A stretch of DNA of 36,068 bases. It comes from an uncultured Bacteroidales bacterium (lineage in GTDB: Bacteria > Bacteroidota > Bacteroidia > Bacteroidales > UBA932). The notes below the pieces were generated by a model, which had not been told where the DNA came from, made no database searches, and was given only the letters and a program-made list of their open reading frames with translations. The position numbers were made by a program, and so were the translations under genes. Shown here piece after piece: positions 14,981 through 23,704 of the stretch. Within the stretch, counting starts at the first letter, position 1. Each line of letters starts with the position of its first letter. The stretch is taken from positions 1 to 36,068 of the forward strand of contig CAKVBK010000007.1 of the NCBI GenBank assembly GCA_934725285.1, written 5' to 3'.

Positions 14981-17002
14981 ATGACAACCCATAAATACCA
15001 TATTCTATGTGCAGTTGCCACCTTGTTTTGGGTGGCGGCTGCTTGCTCTGTAGACAATGAGGATACGTTGGAGCTGAGCGGCGCCGGAAAGATCTCTCTT
15101 CTCGGCGGCAGGGAACGGGTGCTCTGCAAATGGAGCGGAATATCGGATGGAGTGTCTGGCATGACGCTGGAAGGTGGCGGAAATCACTTCGACATCAATG
15201 TCGATGCGAAAGAGGGAACGGCGGTCCTGAGCCCTGTGCCGGAAGGGAACGAAACTTTCTACGTGACGTGGCGCGCGGAAAACGGTGGAACCTTCACCGG
15301 GAGCGGAATCAACGTGAGAGTCTATGGCTCTGAATATGAGAACGGCCTGAAGAACCGGTCTGTGCTTGCGGCTGCCTACACCGGAAGCGGGGTTGAGATA
15401 ATCATGAGCTCGTCGTGCCCTGACGACATCAAGGGCATGGAGTTCACGTACACTGCCGCGGGCGGCTCTTTAAAGACTGAATATGTCGAATCCCATGGCG
15501 GCGGCCGCACCCAGACGGTAAGGCTCAAGGATGCCGGTGACGGACCTGTTGCGTACAGCAGTGTCTGGAGTCCTCTCGGAGGCGCCGGTGACATATTCAA
15601 AGGCCCTCAGAGTGTCATTGTCCCGGAGGTCGCGCCTTCTGTTGAGGATCTCTCGCAGACGGTGGATGGCTACCGGGGAATATGGTTCACCATCGGGCAG
15701 TCCAAGTCTGAATATGGGGATAAATATTCCGGAGGGCTGGGCACGTACACGATGAAGCATATTCCTATGGCAGTGTACGCTCCGGAGGTGGACAGGACAT
15801 ATTTTGTCTATGGCGGCTGCCCTGACACGGGAAAAGCTTATCTGCAATGTATGGTCGGGTGCTATGATCATCGTACCGGGATGCTCAGAAAGCCTCGGGT
15901 TGTGATGGACAAGGGCATCCTCGGGGTCAGTGATCCACACGATGATCCAACCGTCCAGATCGACAGGGACGGCTACATCTGGGTCTTTGTCGCGGGAAGG
16001 GCCAACAAGCGCCCTGGAGTCCGCTACCGCAGCGTCAGGCCTTACGACATCTCTTCCTTTGAATATGTCAACGAAAGCGTGATGGCCTATCCGCAGGTGA
16101 TGTACGACAAGGACAAAGGATTCTTCCTCTTCTTCACCCGTTATGACGGGGTCCGCCAGCTTTTCTGGCAGACATCAAAGGATGGAGTGGAATGGACTCC
16201 GTACAGGAAGCTGGCCTCCATAAAGGAAGGCACTGAGTCCAAATCAGGCCATTATCAGATAAGCAACATTTTCGGAGACAAACTCTGCACGGCTTTCAAC
16301 CGGCATATCAACGGTTCTGTCGATACCCGCACAAACATCTATTATCTTCAGTCCACAGATTGGGGACAGACCTGGACGACAGCTGACGGTACGGTTGTGG
16401 ATGTTCCGGTCACGGACAGGCATTCGGTCTGTGAACTTCGTGACTATCAGAGTCAAGGACGTAATTGCTATATCAAGGATCTGAATTTCGATCCGGCTGG
16501 CAACCCCGTGATCCTTTACCTTACCAGTGACAATCACCTGACCGGCCCTGCCGGAGGGGTAAGACAATGGCACACGCTTTACTGGACTGGAACTGAATGG
16601 GAAGAAAGCCTCATCACCACCTCCACACATTGCTATGACAGCGGCAGCATCTGGGTCGATGGTGAGCGGTGGACGGTCATCGCACCGACTGATCCCGGAC
16701 CTCAGTATTGGGGAACAGGTGGTGAGATGGTGCGCTGGACCAGCACTGACAAAGGAAAGACTTGGGAAAGAAGTATGAGTCTGACTTCGGGAAGCGTCAT
16801 GAACCAGACTTACGCCCGAAGGCCTCTGCGGGCCGCGGACGGATTCTACGCTTTCTGGGCGGACGGCAATCCGGATTCAAGAAGTATATCGCGGCTGTAT
16901 TTCTGCGACAAGGACGGCAAGGTTTACAGGATGCCGTACAATATGACAAAGGAATGGGAAAAGCCAGAGCCGGTTTATCAGGCCATTCCTGTTGGTTTGT
17001 GA
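14981..17002 (+). CDS. DUF4998 + BNR_4 propeller lipoprotein, PL24/PL25-related (copy 2)
   Basis: A 673-residue lipoprotein. Start chosen at ATG 14981, because it gives a clean signal ending VAAAC with lipidated Cys22; a longer in-frame start would lie inside the previous gene. Residues about 30-212 match my recollection of DUF4998 (KISLLGGRERVLCKW, VYGSEYENGLKNRSV, YSSVWSPLGGAGD), a beta-sandwich pair common in Bacteroidota surface lipoproteins. Residues 228-665 are a BNR_4 propeller homologous to the previous gene, keeping the KSGHYQ, NRHINGSVDTRTNIYY, STDWGQTW, HCYDSGS and FWADGNPD blocks. It is probably surface-anchored, while copy 1 is soluble. It may be a lyase or a glycan-binding protein; the sequence cannot decide. 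Confidence 0.78.
   Translation: MTTHKYHILCAVATLFWVAAACSVDNEDTLELSGAGKISLLGGRERVLCKWSGISDGVSGMTLEGGGNHFDINVDAKEGTAVLSPVPEGNETFYVTWRAENGGTFTGSGINVRVYGSEYENGLKNRSVLAAAYTGSGVEIIMSSSCPDDIKGMEFTYTAAGGSLKTEYVESHGGGRTQTVRLKDAGDGPVAYSSVWSPLGGAGDIFKGPQSVIVPEVAPSVEDLSQTVDGYRGIWFTIGQSKSEYGDKYSGGLGTYTMKHIPMAVYAPEVDRTYFVYGGCPDTGKAYLQCMVGCYDHRTGMLRKPRVVMDKGILGVSDPHDDPTVQIDRDGYIWVFVAGRANKRPGVRYRSVRPYDISSFEYVNESVMAYPQVMYDKDKGFFLFFTRYDGVRQLFWQTSKDGVEWTPYRKLASIKEGTESKSGHYQISNIFGDKLCTAFNRHINGSVDTRTNIYYLQSTDWGQTWTTADGTVVDVPVTDRHSVCELRDYQSQGRNCYIKDLNFDPAGNPVILYLTSDNHLTGPAGGVRQWHTLYWTGTEWEESLITTSTHCYDSGSIWVDGERWTVIAPTDPGPQYWGTGGEMVRWTSTDKGKTWERSMSLTSGSVMNQTYARRPLRAADGFYAFWADGNPDSRSISRLYFCDKDGKVYRMPYNMTKEWEKPEPVYQAIPVGL
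15662..16975 (+). repeat. Tandem duplication, copy B (BNR_4 propeller)
   Basis: Partner of the segment at 13644-14957: same length (1314 bp), same blocks in the same order. The N-terminal DUF4998 part of its gene has no counterpart in copy A, so the duplication was followed by domain gain or loss. Confidence 0.8.
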
Positions 17003-17043
17003 GTATGATTTGAGGAATATGATAAAACGTAATTAGTAACATT

Positions 17044-18621
17044 ATGAGAAAAACACTTAAACTAATCTTTCTGCCGCTTGTCCTGTTGTCTGGACTGTTC
17101 ATGACATCATGCGCGGAAGAGGAAAAAGGAACGGAAGAAGTGGTTGACATCAAGGGCTTTGATGACATCCGTCTGTCCTACGACGGGTCTGAGAACGCCA
17201 CTTTCACTGTTTCTTCCACAAGAACATGGTCTGTGTCCAAATCCGGAATGGATTGGTTGACGGTCACTCCGGCCAATGGAGGCTCGGGAAAACTTGCTGT
17301 TGTCACAGTGAGGGCTGAGGCCAACGATGATCTGGAACGTTCCGGAGAACTGACGGTCAGGGCTGGTTCGGTCAAGAAAACAATCACTGTCACGCAGGAC
17401 GCTTTCCCTATCGTGCCTGAGATCAAGGTCTATGATCTGGACACGGATGTCATAGCCTTTGATTTCGACAAGGCTGATCCGGTTGTGTTCAAAGTTTGGA
17501 GCAATGTCGCATGGACTGTGGAGAAGGCAGGTCTGGATTGGGTCAACGTCACCCCTGATTCCGGGGAGCGCAAGACAGAAAGCGAGATCACTGTCACTCC
17601 GGAACTCAACACAGGAGACGCCCGTGAAGGCACATTGACCTTTAAGGGAGAAGGCGCCCCTGATGTGGTGATCCGGATAACCCAGGCGAAGTATGTGGAT
17701 GATCCGGTGTTCAATGTGGCTGGGGCTGACGGCAATGCGATCTCATTCACGGACAAGGCGGAGACCGTCGCTGTCCTGACGATAACTACGAACAGAAACT
17801 GGTCTGCCGTCAAGTCTGAAGGATTGGACTGGATCACTGTGGCGCCTGCGTCCGGAACAGCCGATATGGGAGGAGTGGCAGTCAAGGTGTCGGCTTCCGA
17901 GAACACCTCTGTCGAGCCTCGCGGCGGCCATATCACATTCAAGTGTGAGGATGAAGCCGTAGAGGATGTTGTCATTACTGTCTCCCAAAAGGGAGTGTTC
18001 GTCATGCCTTCAGAGTGGACTTGGACGCTTGAGGACTCCGTGCTCAAGGGAACGGAATGGGCTTCCAAGGGTATGGCCGCGGATGACAGCAAGACTGCGG
18101 AGATGAAATGGAACACAGTCAATGACGATTCCAAATACGCCGCAAATGATTTCATCGTGAGCGGTGACGGGAAGGGACATTATGCGAAGAAAGGCGCATG
18201 GACAGATGATAATCTGGAGTTCTCCGTCCCTGTCAAGGAATTTGCGGCGGGATCAAAGGCCAGCATCCAGTTCGCTATGTCTGGCGTGGCCACCGCTCCT
18301 TGTTTCTGGATGGTTGAGTACCTTGACGGCGCGGAATGGAAAGCGACCAGCTCAAAACCTCTGAAAAGCCCTAAGGGCGGCGTCACGAAGGAAGCTACGT
18401 ATGCGCTCACCAAGAAGGACGACGTCGTCAATGTCAAGGAAACGGCCACGTTCTCCAATGCGATAGTTGACGGGACCTTGAGGTTCAGAATCAGATGCGT
18501 TGCCGGCGAGTGCTTGATCAACAACGACAATGCCACTCAATCGGGCAAGAGCGCCACCATCCGCATCCGCCAGTGGAGCGACGGCTCATGCGACGCGATC
18601 AAAATCAAGATTGAAAAATAA
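17044..18621 (+). CDS. Triple-BACON lipoprotein with unassigned C-terminal domain
   Basis: A 525-residue lipoprotein (FMTSC, Cys23). Three BACON-like beta-sandwich repeats lie at about residues 42-120, 134-217 and 230-316. Each has a W-x-V core (TWSVSKSGMDWLTVTP, AWTVEKAGLDWVNVTP, NWSAVKSEGLDWITVAP) and a closing strand ending ITVTQ, IRITQ or ITVSQ. BACON domains act as spacers or mucin/glycan-contact modules in PUL proteins. The last 200 residues form a domain I do not recognise, with a beta-rich pattern and conserved-looking Trp residues (WTWTLED, CFWMVEYLDG), suited to glycan binding. Position directly before susC suggests a surface glycan-binding protein. No catalytic motif is seen. Confidence 0.75.
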   Translation: MRKTLKLIFLPLVLLSGLFMTSCAEEEKGTEEVVDIKGFDDIRLSYDGSENATFTVSSTRTWSVSKSGMDWLTVTPANGGSGKLAVVTVRAEANDDLERSGELTVRAGSVKKTITVTQDAFPIVPEIKVYDLDTDVIAFDFDKADPVVFKVWSNVAWTVEKAGLDWVNVTPDSGERKTESEITVTPELNTGDAREGTLTFKGEGAPDVVIRITQAKYVDDPVFNVAGADGNAISFTDKAETVAVLTITTNRNWSAVKSEGLDWITVAPASGTADMGGVAVKVSASENTSVEPRGGHITFKCEDEAVEDVVITVSQKGVFVMPSEWTWTLEDSVLKGTEWASKGMAADDSKTAEMKWNTVNDDSKYAANDFIVSGDGKGHYAKKGAWTDDNLEFSVPVKEFAAGSKASIQFAMSGVATAPCFWMVEYLDGAEWKATSSKPLKSPKGGVTKEATYALTKKDDVVNVKETATFSNAIVDGTLRFRIRCVAGECLINNDNATQSGKSATIRIRQWSDGSCDAIKIKIEK

Positions 18622-18632
18622 TAACCAAGAAT

Positions 18633-21600
18633 ATGAACAGTTGTCTGAAAATATTCATCACCCTCATGGCCCCGCTTGCCACTGTCTCGACGGTTGCGGC
18701 GGCGCCGGCGGAGAGTCTGGCCCCGGCAAGGAACATGTCCACACAACAACAGCCAAAAAACCTGTCGGTTAAAGGCATGGTCGTGGATCAGGACGGAGTA
18801 CCGGTGATTGGTGCCGCCGTTATGATAAAAGGAAGCAAGTCCAACGGATCTGTGACCGATCTTGACGGGCGTTTTGAGATCAAGGCGCCGCAAGGCTCCG
18901 TGCTTGAGGTCTCTTGCCTTGGCTATTCGTACAAGACCGTGACCTTGACCAGTGCCAAGGACTTGAGAATCATGCTGGAAGAGGAATCAACGATGCTTCA
19001 GGAGACAGTTGTGGTCGGCTACGGCCAGCAGAAGAAGGAAAGCGTTGTGGGTGCGATATCTCAGATCTCCACCGATGACATCGTCAATTCCGGTACCGCC
19101 AACATTACAAACGCCATCACCGGCAAGCTGTCCGGTGTTGTCACCATCGCGAACGGAGGACAGCCTGGCAACAACGATGTGAGCATTCTCATCCGTGGCG
19201 TTTCCAGTTGGAATGGTTCCAGTCCTTTGGTGCAGGTGGACGGAGTGGAGAGAAGCTTCTCCGACATTGACCCTAACGAGGTCGCGACCATATCCGTGCT
19301 GAAGGACGCTTCCGCGACAGCGGTGTTCGGAGCGAAAGGTGCCAACGGTGTCATCATCGTCACGACCAGGACCGGCTCTGTCGGAAAGCCGAAGATGCAG
19401 GCCTCGGTCTCGTACGGAATGGATTTCCCGACGATGATTCCGGAGCATATCTCTTCCGCCACGACGGCCGGACTGCTCAATGTCGCTCTGAAGAACGCCC
19501 AGAGCTTCGGTTCGATGATCCCTCAATGGCAGATCAATGAATATCGGAACCCTACCTCCAGAATCAATTCCATCCGTTATCCGGACAACGATTGGTTCGC
19601 TCTGACAACGAAGAGTTTCTCAAGCAGTGTCAACGCCAATCTTTCCGTGACGGGTGGTTCGGACAAGGTGAAGTACTTCGTGTCGTTCGGTTACAACAAG
19701 GAAGGGTCCATATTCAAGGATTTCACCTCGTGGGGAGGCTCGAATTTCAGCTATGACAGGCTGAACTACCGGACCAACCTTGACGTGAACCTGACGAAGT
19801 CCACTCTTCTGTCCCTCAAGGTGGGAGGCAACCTCGGAGTCCAGAACGCTCCGACCGGCACCGGCGGGATGAGCCCTGCGGCATTGTTCGGCCACATGTA
19901 CTCATCCTCTCCGATGATGTATCCCGCATACTATCCTGACTGGATTCTGGATGAGATCCCTGACACCGACTACCCTGACCAACGCGGGGACAGGATAGCG
20001 TCCTCGGCTGGCGCGTATTATGACAACGCGGTGAAACTTCTTGGCTACGGGTCTTATTCCCAGAGTGTAGGCAACAAGCTTTACACTGACGTGAAGCTGA
20101 AACAGGATCTGGATTTCATCACGAAGGGACTATCTTTGTCCGCGGACTTCTCGTTGAGCACGTACTACTCACGCATAGCCCAGACAGCGGACCACGAGAA
20201 TCCTGTCTATTACATTGACTGGGATCTTTATGACGCCGGAGTCGGCAACCCTTGGGTTAACAACAAGAGCACAGGCGAGACTATCTACGAGCAACCTGAG
20301 TTCAAGGTCTCCAAAGGCGGTGTCGAGAACAATTATTACGTCACTTTCTACTGGGAGGGGGCGTTGAACTACGCCAGGACATTCGGAGACCATTCAGTGT
20401 CCGCCCTCGCGTTGTTCAACCAAAGAGAGAACATCCGCACGACGGCTTTCCCGTACAGGACAATGGGTCTTGTCAGCCGTGTCACCTATGACTACAAAAG
20501 AACTTACCTTCTTGAGGCCAACCTTGGCTACACGGGCTCCGAGCAGTTCTCTCCGAAGAACAGGTTCGGTCTGTTCCCTTCTGTGGCTGTCGGTTGGGTG
20601 CCTTCTCAGTACAGATGGTGGAAGAAGAGCATGCCTTGGTGGTCCAAGATGAAGTTCCGCTATTCTGACGGACTTGTCGGAAATGACCAGACCAGCTCAA
20701 GATGGCTCTATTACAGTTCATATTCAAAAGGATCTTATGTAACCGAGGACAGCGCGGCCAATGACACCGCCAAGTGGGAGCTTGCGCACAAGAGGGATCT
20801 TGGAATCGAGTTCGGTTGGCTCAAGAACCGTCTGACCCTGGAGGTTGACCTGTTCAACGAGAACCGTACGGACATGCTTGTGGCTCCTAACGTCACGATG
20901 CTTGTGGGCACGGCCTACAAGGAAGTCAACAGAGGTTCAATGAAGAAACACGGCATCGAGATCGAAGCCGGCTGGAAGAACGATTTCAAGAACGGATTCG
21001 GCTACGACATCTCTGCGATGCTGTCATTGAACGAGAACCGTATCACGAACTACGAGGACGCCCCTTACGCTCCAGAGTATCAGAAGACAGCCGGCAAGGC
21101 CTACCGGGGGCAGACAAACGGGGTCTCTGTCGTTGACAGCGGCTACTACACCAGTGTGGATGACATTCATAACTACCCTTCCTACGCCGGAAACTGGCAG
21201 TTCCTCAACGTCGGTGCCTACAAGTACCTTGACTACTCGGCGGACGGTCTCCTGAACGTGGATGACCTTCACGCCATAAAGGGCACGCAGTATGCCCCGG
21301 CGGTCGCTTCCCTGAACTACGGGGTCCGCTACAAGGGTTTTGAGGTGAGAATGCTCTGGACCGCCAACTTCGGGAAATATGTCAACTTCAACAGAAGCTG
21401 GGAGGTCGAGTTCAACAAGGGGGATTACCGGTTTAACACCTCGCAGCTCGATTTCTGGAGACCGGACAATCAGAACGCCAACCATGCGACACTGGTTTAT
21501 GGCGGCGCTTCAGGACACCCGATGTATATGTGGGCCGGTGGCGATCCTTCCAAATCGTACACGATGATGCTTGAGGGGCGGACGTGGAGAAAGTCCGACT

Positions 21601-21815
21601 ATGTGAACCTGAGGGAGGTCTACATAGGCTACACAATCAAGTCCAAGGCGTTCCTCAAGGCGACAGGTCTGAGGAGCCTTAACGTGTACGCCACCGGAAA
21701 CAATATCTGGACCGGCACTGGGCTGATCGAGGGGGATCCTCAGAGCACGACATTCACTTCTGGTTTCTATCCGAACATGCTTAGCGTCAAGCTTGGAGTT
21801 AAAGTTGGATTCTAA
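18633..21815 (+). CDS. SusC-family TonB-dependent outer-membrane transporter (pair 1)
   Basis: A 1060-residue SusC/RagA protein. A signal peptide (about 1-24) is followed by a carboxypeptidase-regulatory-like domain (about 45-118, KGMVVDQDGVPVIGAAVMIKG), a TonB-box region ETVVVGYG, the plug (ALTGKLSGV-type segment, LIRGVSSWNG, VQVDGVERS, VLKDASATAVFGAKGANGVIIVTT) and a 22-strand barrel ending in the terminal Phe expected of outer-membrane barrels. It imports oligosaccharides across the outer membrane with its SusD lid, powered by TonB. The stop overlaps the start of susD1 by 1 nt. The imported glycan is unknown. Confidence 0.95.
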   Translation: MNSCLKIFITLMAPLATVSTVAAAPAESLAPARNMSTQQQPKNLSVKGMVVDQDGVPVIGAAVMIKGSKSNGSVTDLDGRFEIKAPQGSVLEVSCLGYSYKTVTLTSAKDLRIMLEEESTMLQETVVVGYGQQKKESVVGAISQISTDDIVNSGTANITNAITGKLSGVVTIANGGQPGNNDVSILIRGVSSWNGSSPLVQVDGVERSFSDIDPNEVATISVLKDASATAVFGAKGANGVIIVTTRTGSVGKPKMQASVSYGMDFPTMIPEHISSATTAGLLNVALKNAQSFGSMIPQWQINEYRNPTSRINSIRYPDNDWFALTTKSFSSSVNANLSVTGGSDKVKYFVSFGYNKEGSIFKDFTSWGGSNFSYDRLNYRTNLDVNLTKSTLLSLKVGGNLGVQNAPTGTGGMSPAALFGHMYSSSPMMYPAYYPDWILDEIPDTDYPDQRGDRIASSAGAYYDNAVKLLGYGSYSQSVGNKLYTDVKLKQDLDFITKGLSLSADFSLSTYYSRIAQTADHENPVYYIDWDLYDAGVGNPWVNNKSTGETIYEQPEFKVSKGGVENNYYVTFYWEGALNYARTFGDHSVSALALFNQRENIRTTAFPYRTMGLVSRVTYDYKRTYLLEANLGYTGSEQFSPKNRFGLFPSVAVGWVPSQYRWWKKSMPWWSKMKFRYSDGLVGNDQTSSRWLYYSSYSKGSYVTEDSAANDTAKWELAHKRDLGIEFGWLKNRLTLEVDLFNENRTDMLVAPNVTMLVGTAYKEVNRGSMKKHGIEIEAGWKNDFKNGFGYDISAMLSLNENRITNYEDAPYAPEYQKTAGKAYRGQTNGVSVVDSGYYTSVDDIHNYPSYAGNWQFLNVGAYKYLDYSADGLLNVDDLHAIKGTQYAPAVASLNYGVRYKGFEVRMLWTANFGKYVNFNRSWEVEFNKGDYRFNTSQLDFWRPDNQNANHATLVYGGASGHPMYMWAGGDPSKSYTMMLEGRTWRKSDYVNLREVYIGYTIKSKAFLKATGLRSLNVYATGNNIWTGTGLIEGDPQSTTFTSGFYPNMLSVKLGVKVGF

Positions 21816-23686
21816 TGGATATAATAAAGATGAAAAAGATACTGAACAGCGGCATACTTGCGTTATGTCTTATTTTCTCTGGCTGCAACTGGCTGGACAT
21901 CAACCCTGAGACGGGACTTGACGAGACAGAGGTGTTCACCATCTGGGACAACTACAAGGCTTATTTTGACTATGTCTATGGAAATTCTGTGGCCAATTCG
22001 GACAGGAACACCAACATCAAGCAAGGCTATCCTCTCTATCTGGACAACTGGAGCCTTCGTTTCACCTGGCTCGCGATGACGGACATGTGCGACTCCGGCC
22101 GTTTGATCAGGGCGCAGAGCATCAAGGCGGGCACACTCGGAGCCAATGTGGAGGTCTTCACCACCGACCTGACCAGAAGACCGGTCTCATATTCAATGTT
22201 CAAGATCATCAGGATCTGCAACAAGGCGATCGAGAACATCGACCGGGTGCAGAATATTCCTTCGGAGCAGGATAAGAATGACATTCTGGGACAGGCGTAT
22301 TTCGTCAGGGCCTATGCTCATTTCGTCCTCTGCCGCTATTTCGGCGGGATGCCGTACCTTGACAAGGCACTGGGCTCCGAGGACAACTGGGACCAGACAA
22401 GACTCAGCGCGAACGAGACCTACAGACGTTGCGCTGAGGATTTTGAATTGGCTTATGAATATCTCGCCGCGGCCGGCAAGACCCGCCGTGACGGAACCTT
22501 CGGCAATCCGGGACACCTGACGGCTCCTGATCAGGACAGACCTAACGGTGTGGCCGCCAAGGCGATGAAGGCCAGAGCATTGCTCTATGCGGCAAGCCCG
22601 TTGAACAATGTCTCCGGCCAGAAGGACTGGGAGGACGCGGCGGAGGCTTCCGCCGAAGCTCTGAAACTTGCGCTGGACAACGGCTACGAGCTGCTCCCGA
22701 TCGGCTCTTGGAAGAACAATTTCATCGCCTCCAAGTACACCAACGAACACATCTGGGCATGGAACTATGGCTCGGCCAAGACGAGCTCCTTCACTGGAAT
22801 GTACACGTATTCGATTTCAAACGGCAACAACGCCAGCGGTGACTGTCCTACCCAGAATTTCGTGGACAGGTTCGAGACAATCTACGGTGATCCGCTCCAG
22901 ACGGAAGAGGACAGAAAAGAGGCTGAAGCCGAAGGGCACTATAACGAGCAGAATCCTTTCGCGGACCGTGATCCTCGCCTGGACCTTACCGTGCTTCACG
23001 ACAAAAGTGTCGTGGCCGGCTGCACCTCTGGCGTGAATATGTATTACGATCCTGATCTCAAGATCTATCCGACAACCAAGATCAGCGGCGCGAGCTCTCC
23101 GAGAACCCTCAATCACGAGTGGGGCGCCGATGACGCCAAAGGCTGGACCAACACCGGCTACCTTGTGAACAAATGGTGGGACGGCAACTATCAGAAGAGC
23201 TACCAGAGGACTGATCCTCTCATCCGTCTTGCCGAGCTGTACCTCAATTATGGCGAGGCTGTTAATGAGGCCTACGGCCCGTCCGGCAAGGCTGGAAGCG
23301 TTGACCTCACAGCGGTCCAGGCCATCAACAAGGTCCGTGAAAGGGCAGGGATGCCTGGAGTCCTTGACAGGTTCACCGCCGACAAGGATTCCTTCCGTGA
23401 GCGCATTCAGAACGAGAGGACAATCGAGCTTGCGTTCGAGGGACATCACTATTACCTTGACATCCGCAGATGGAAGATCGCTCCGAAGACAATGACCCAG
23501 ACCCTTATGGGCATCTATGTCGAGAAAGTGCCTGTCAGCGAGGAATATCCTGCCGGAAGAAGGTACGAGCGTCGCTCGATCCCGGCCAATCGTCAGGGCT
23601 CCTGGAAGCAGGCTATGTACTATATCCCGTTCCCGACCGATGAGGTGAACAAGATGAAGAATTTCACCAACAATGAAGTTTGGTAA
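21815..23686 (+). CDS. SusD/RagB-family nutrient-binding lipoprotein (pair 1)
   Basis: A 623-residue lipoprotein with the lipobox IFSGC and the early SusD wording NWLDINPETGLDETEVF. TPR-like helices include GQAYFVRAYAHFVLCRYFGGMPYLDKAL, and the C-terminal family block ELAFEGHHYYLDIRRWKIAP is present. It forms the surface lid on SusC1 and helps capture glycan. The start overlaps the susC1 stop; an internal ATG at 21830 would give MKKILNS and an equally good signal peptide. At 623 residues it is somewhat long for SusD. Confidence 0.93.
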   Translation: MDIIKMKKILNSGILALCLIFSGCNWLDINPETGLDETEVFTIWDNYKAYFDYVYGNSVANSDRNTNIKQGYPLYLDNWSLRFTWLAMTDMCDSGRLIRAQSIKAGTLGANVEVFTTDLTRRPVSYSMFKIIRICNKAIENIDRVQNIPSEQDKNDILGQAYFVRAYAHFVLCRYFGGMPYLDKALGSEDNWDQTRLSANETYRRCAEDFELAYEYLAAAGKTRRDGTFGNPGHLTAPDQDRPNGVAAKAMKARALLYAASPLNNVSGQKDWEDAAEASAEALKLALDNGYELLPIGSWKNNFIASKYTNEHIWAWNYGSAKTSSFTGMYTYSISNGNNASGDCPTQNFVDRFETIYGDPLQTEEDRKEAEAEGHYNEQNPFADRDPRLDLTVLHDKSVVAGCTSGVNMYYDPDLKIYPTTKISGASSPRTLNHEWGADDAKGWTNTGYLVNKWWDGNYQKSYQRTDPLIRLAELYLNYGEAVNEAYGPSGKAGSVDLTAVQAINKVRERAGMPGVLDRFTADKDSFRERIQNERTIELAFEGHHYYLDIRRWKIAPKTMTQTLMGIYVEKVPVSEEYPAGRRYERRSIPANRQGSWKQAMYYIPFPTDEVNKMKNFTNNEVW

Positions 23687-23704
23687 CAATCAGTGGAAAA
23701 GAAT

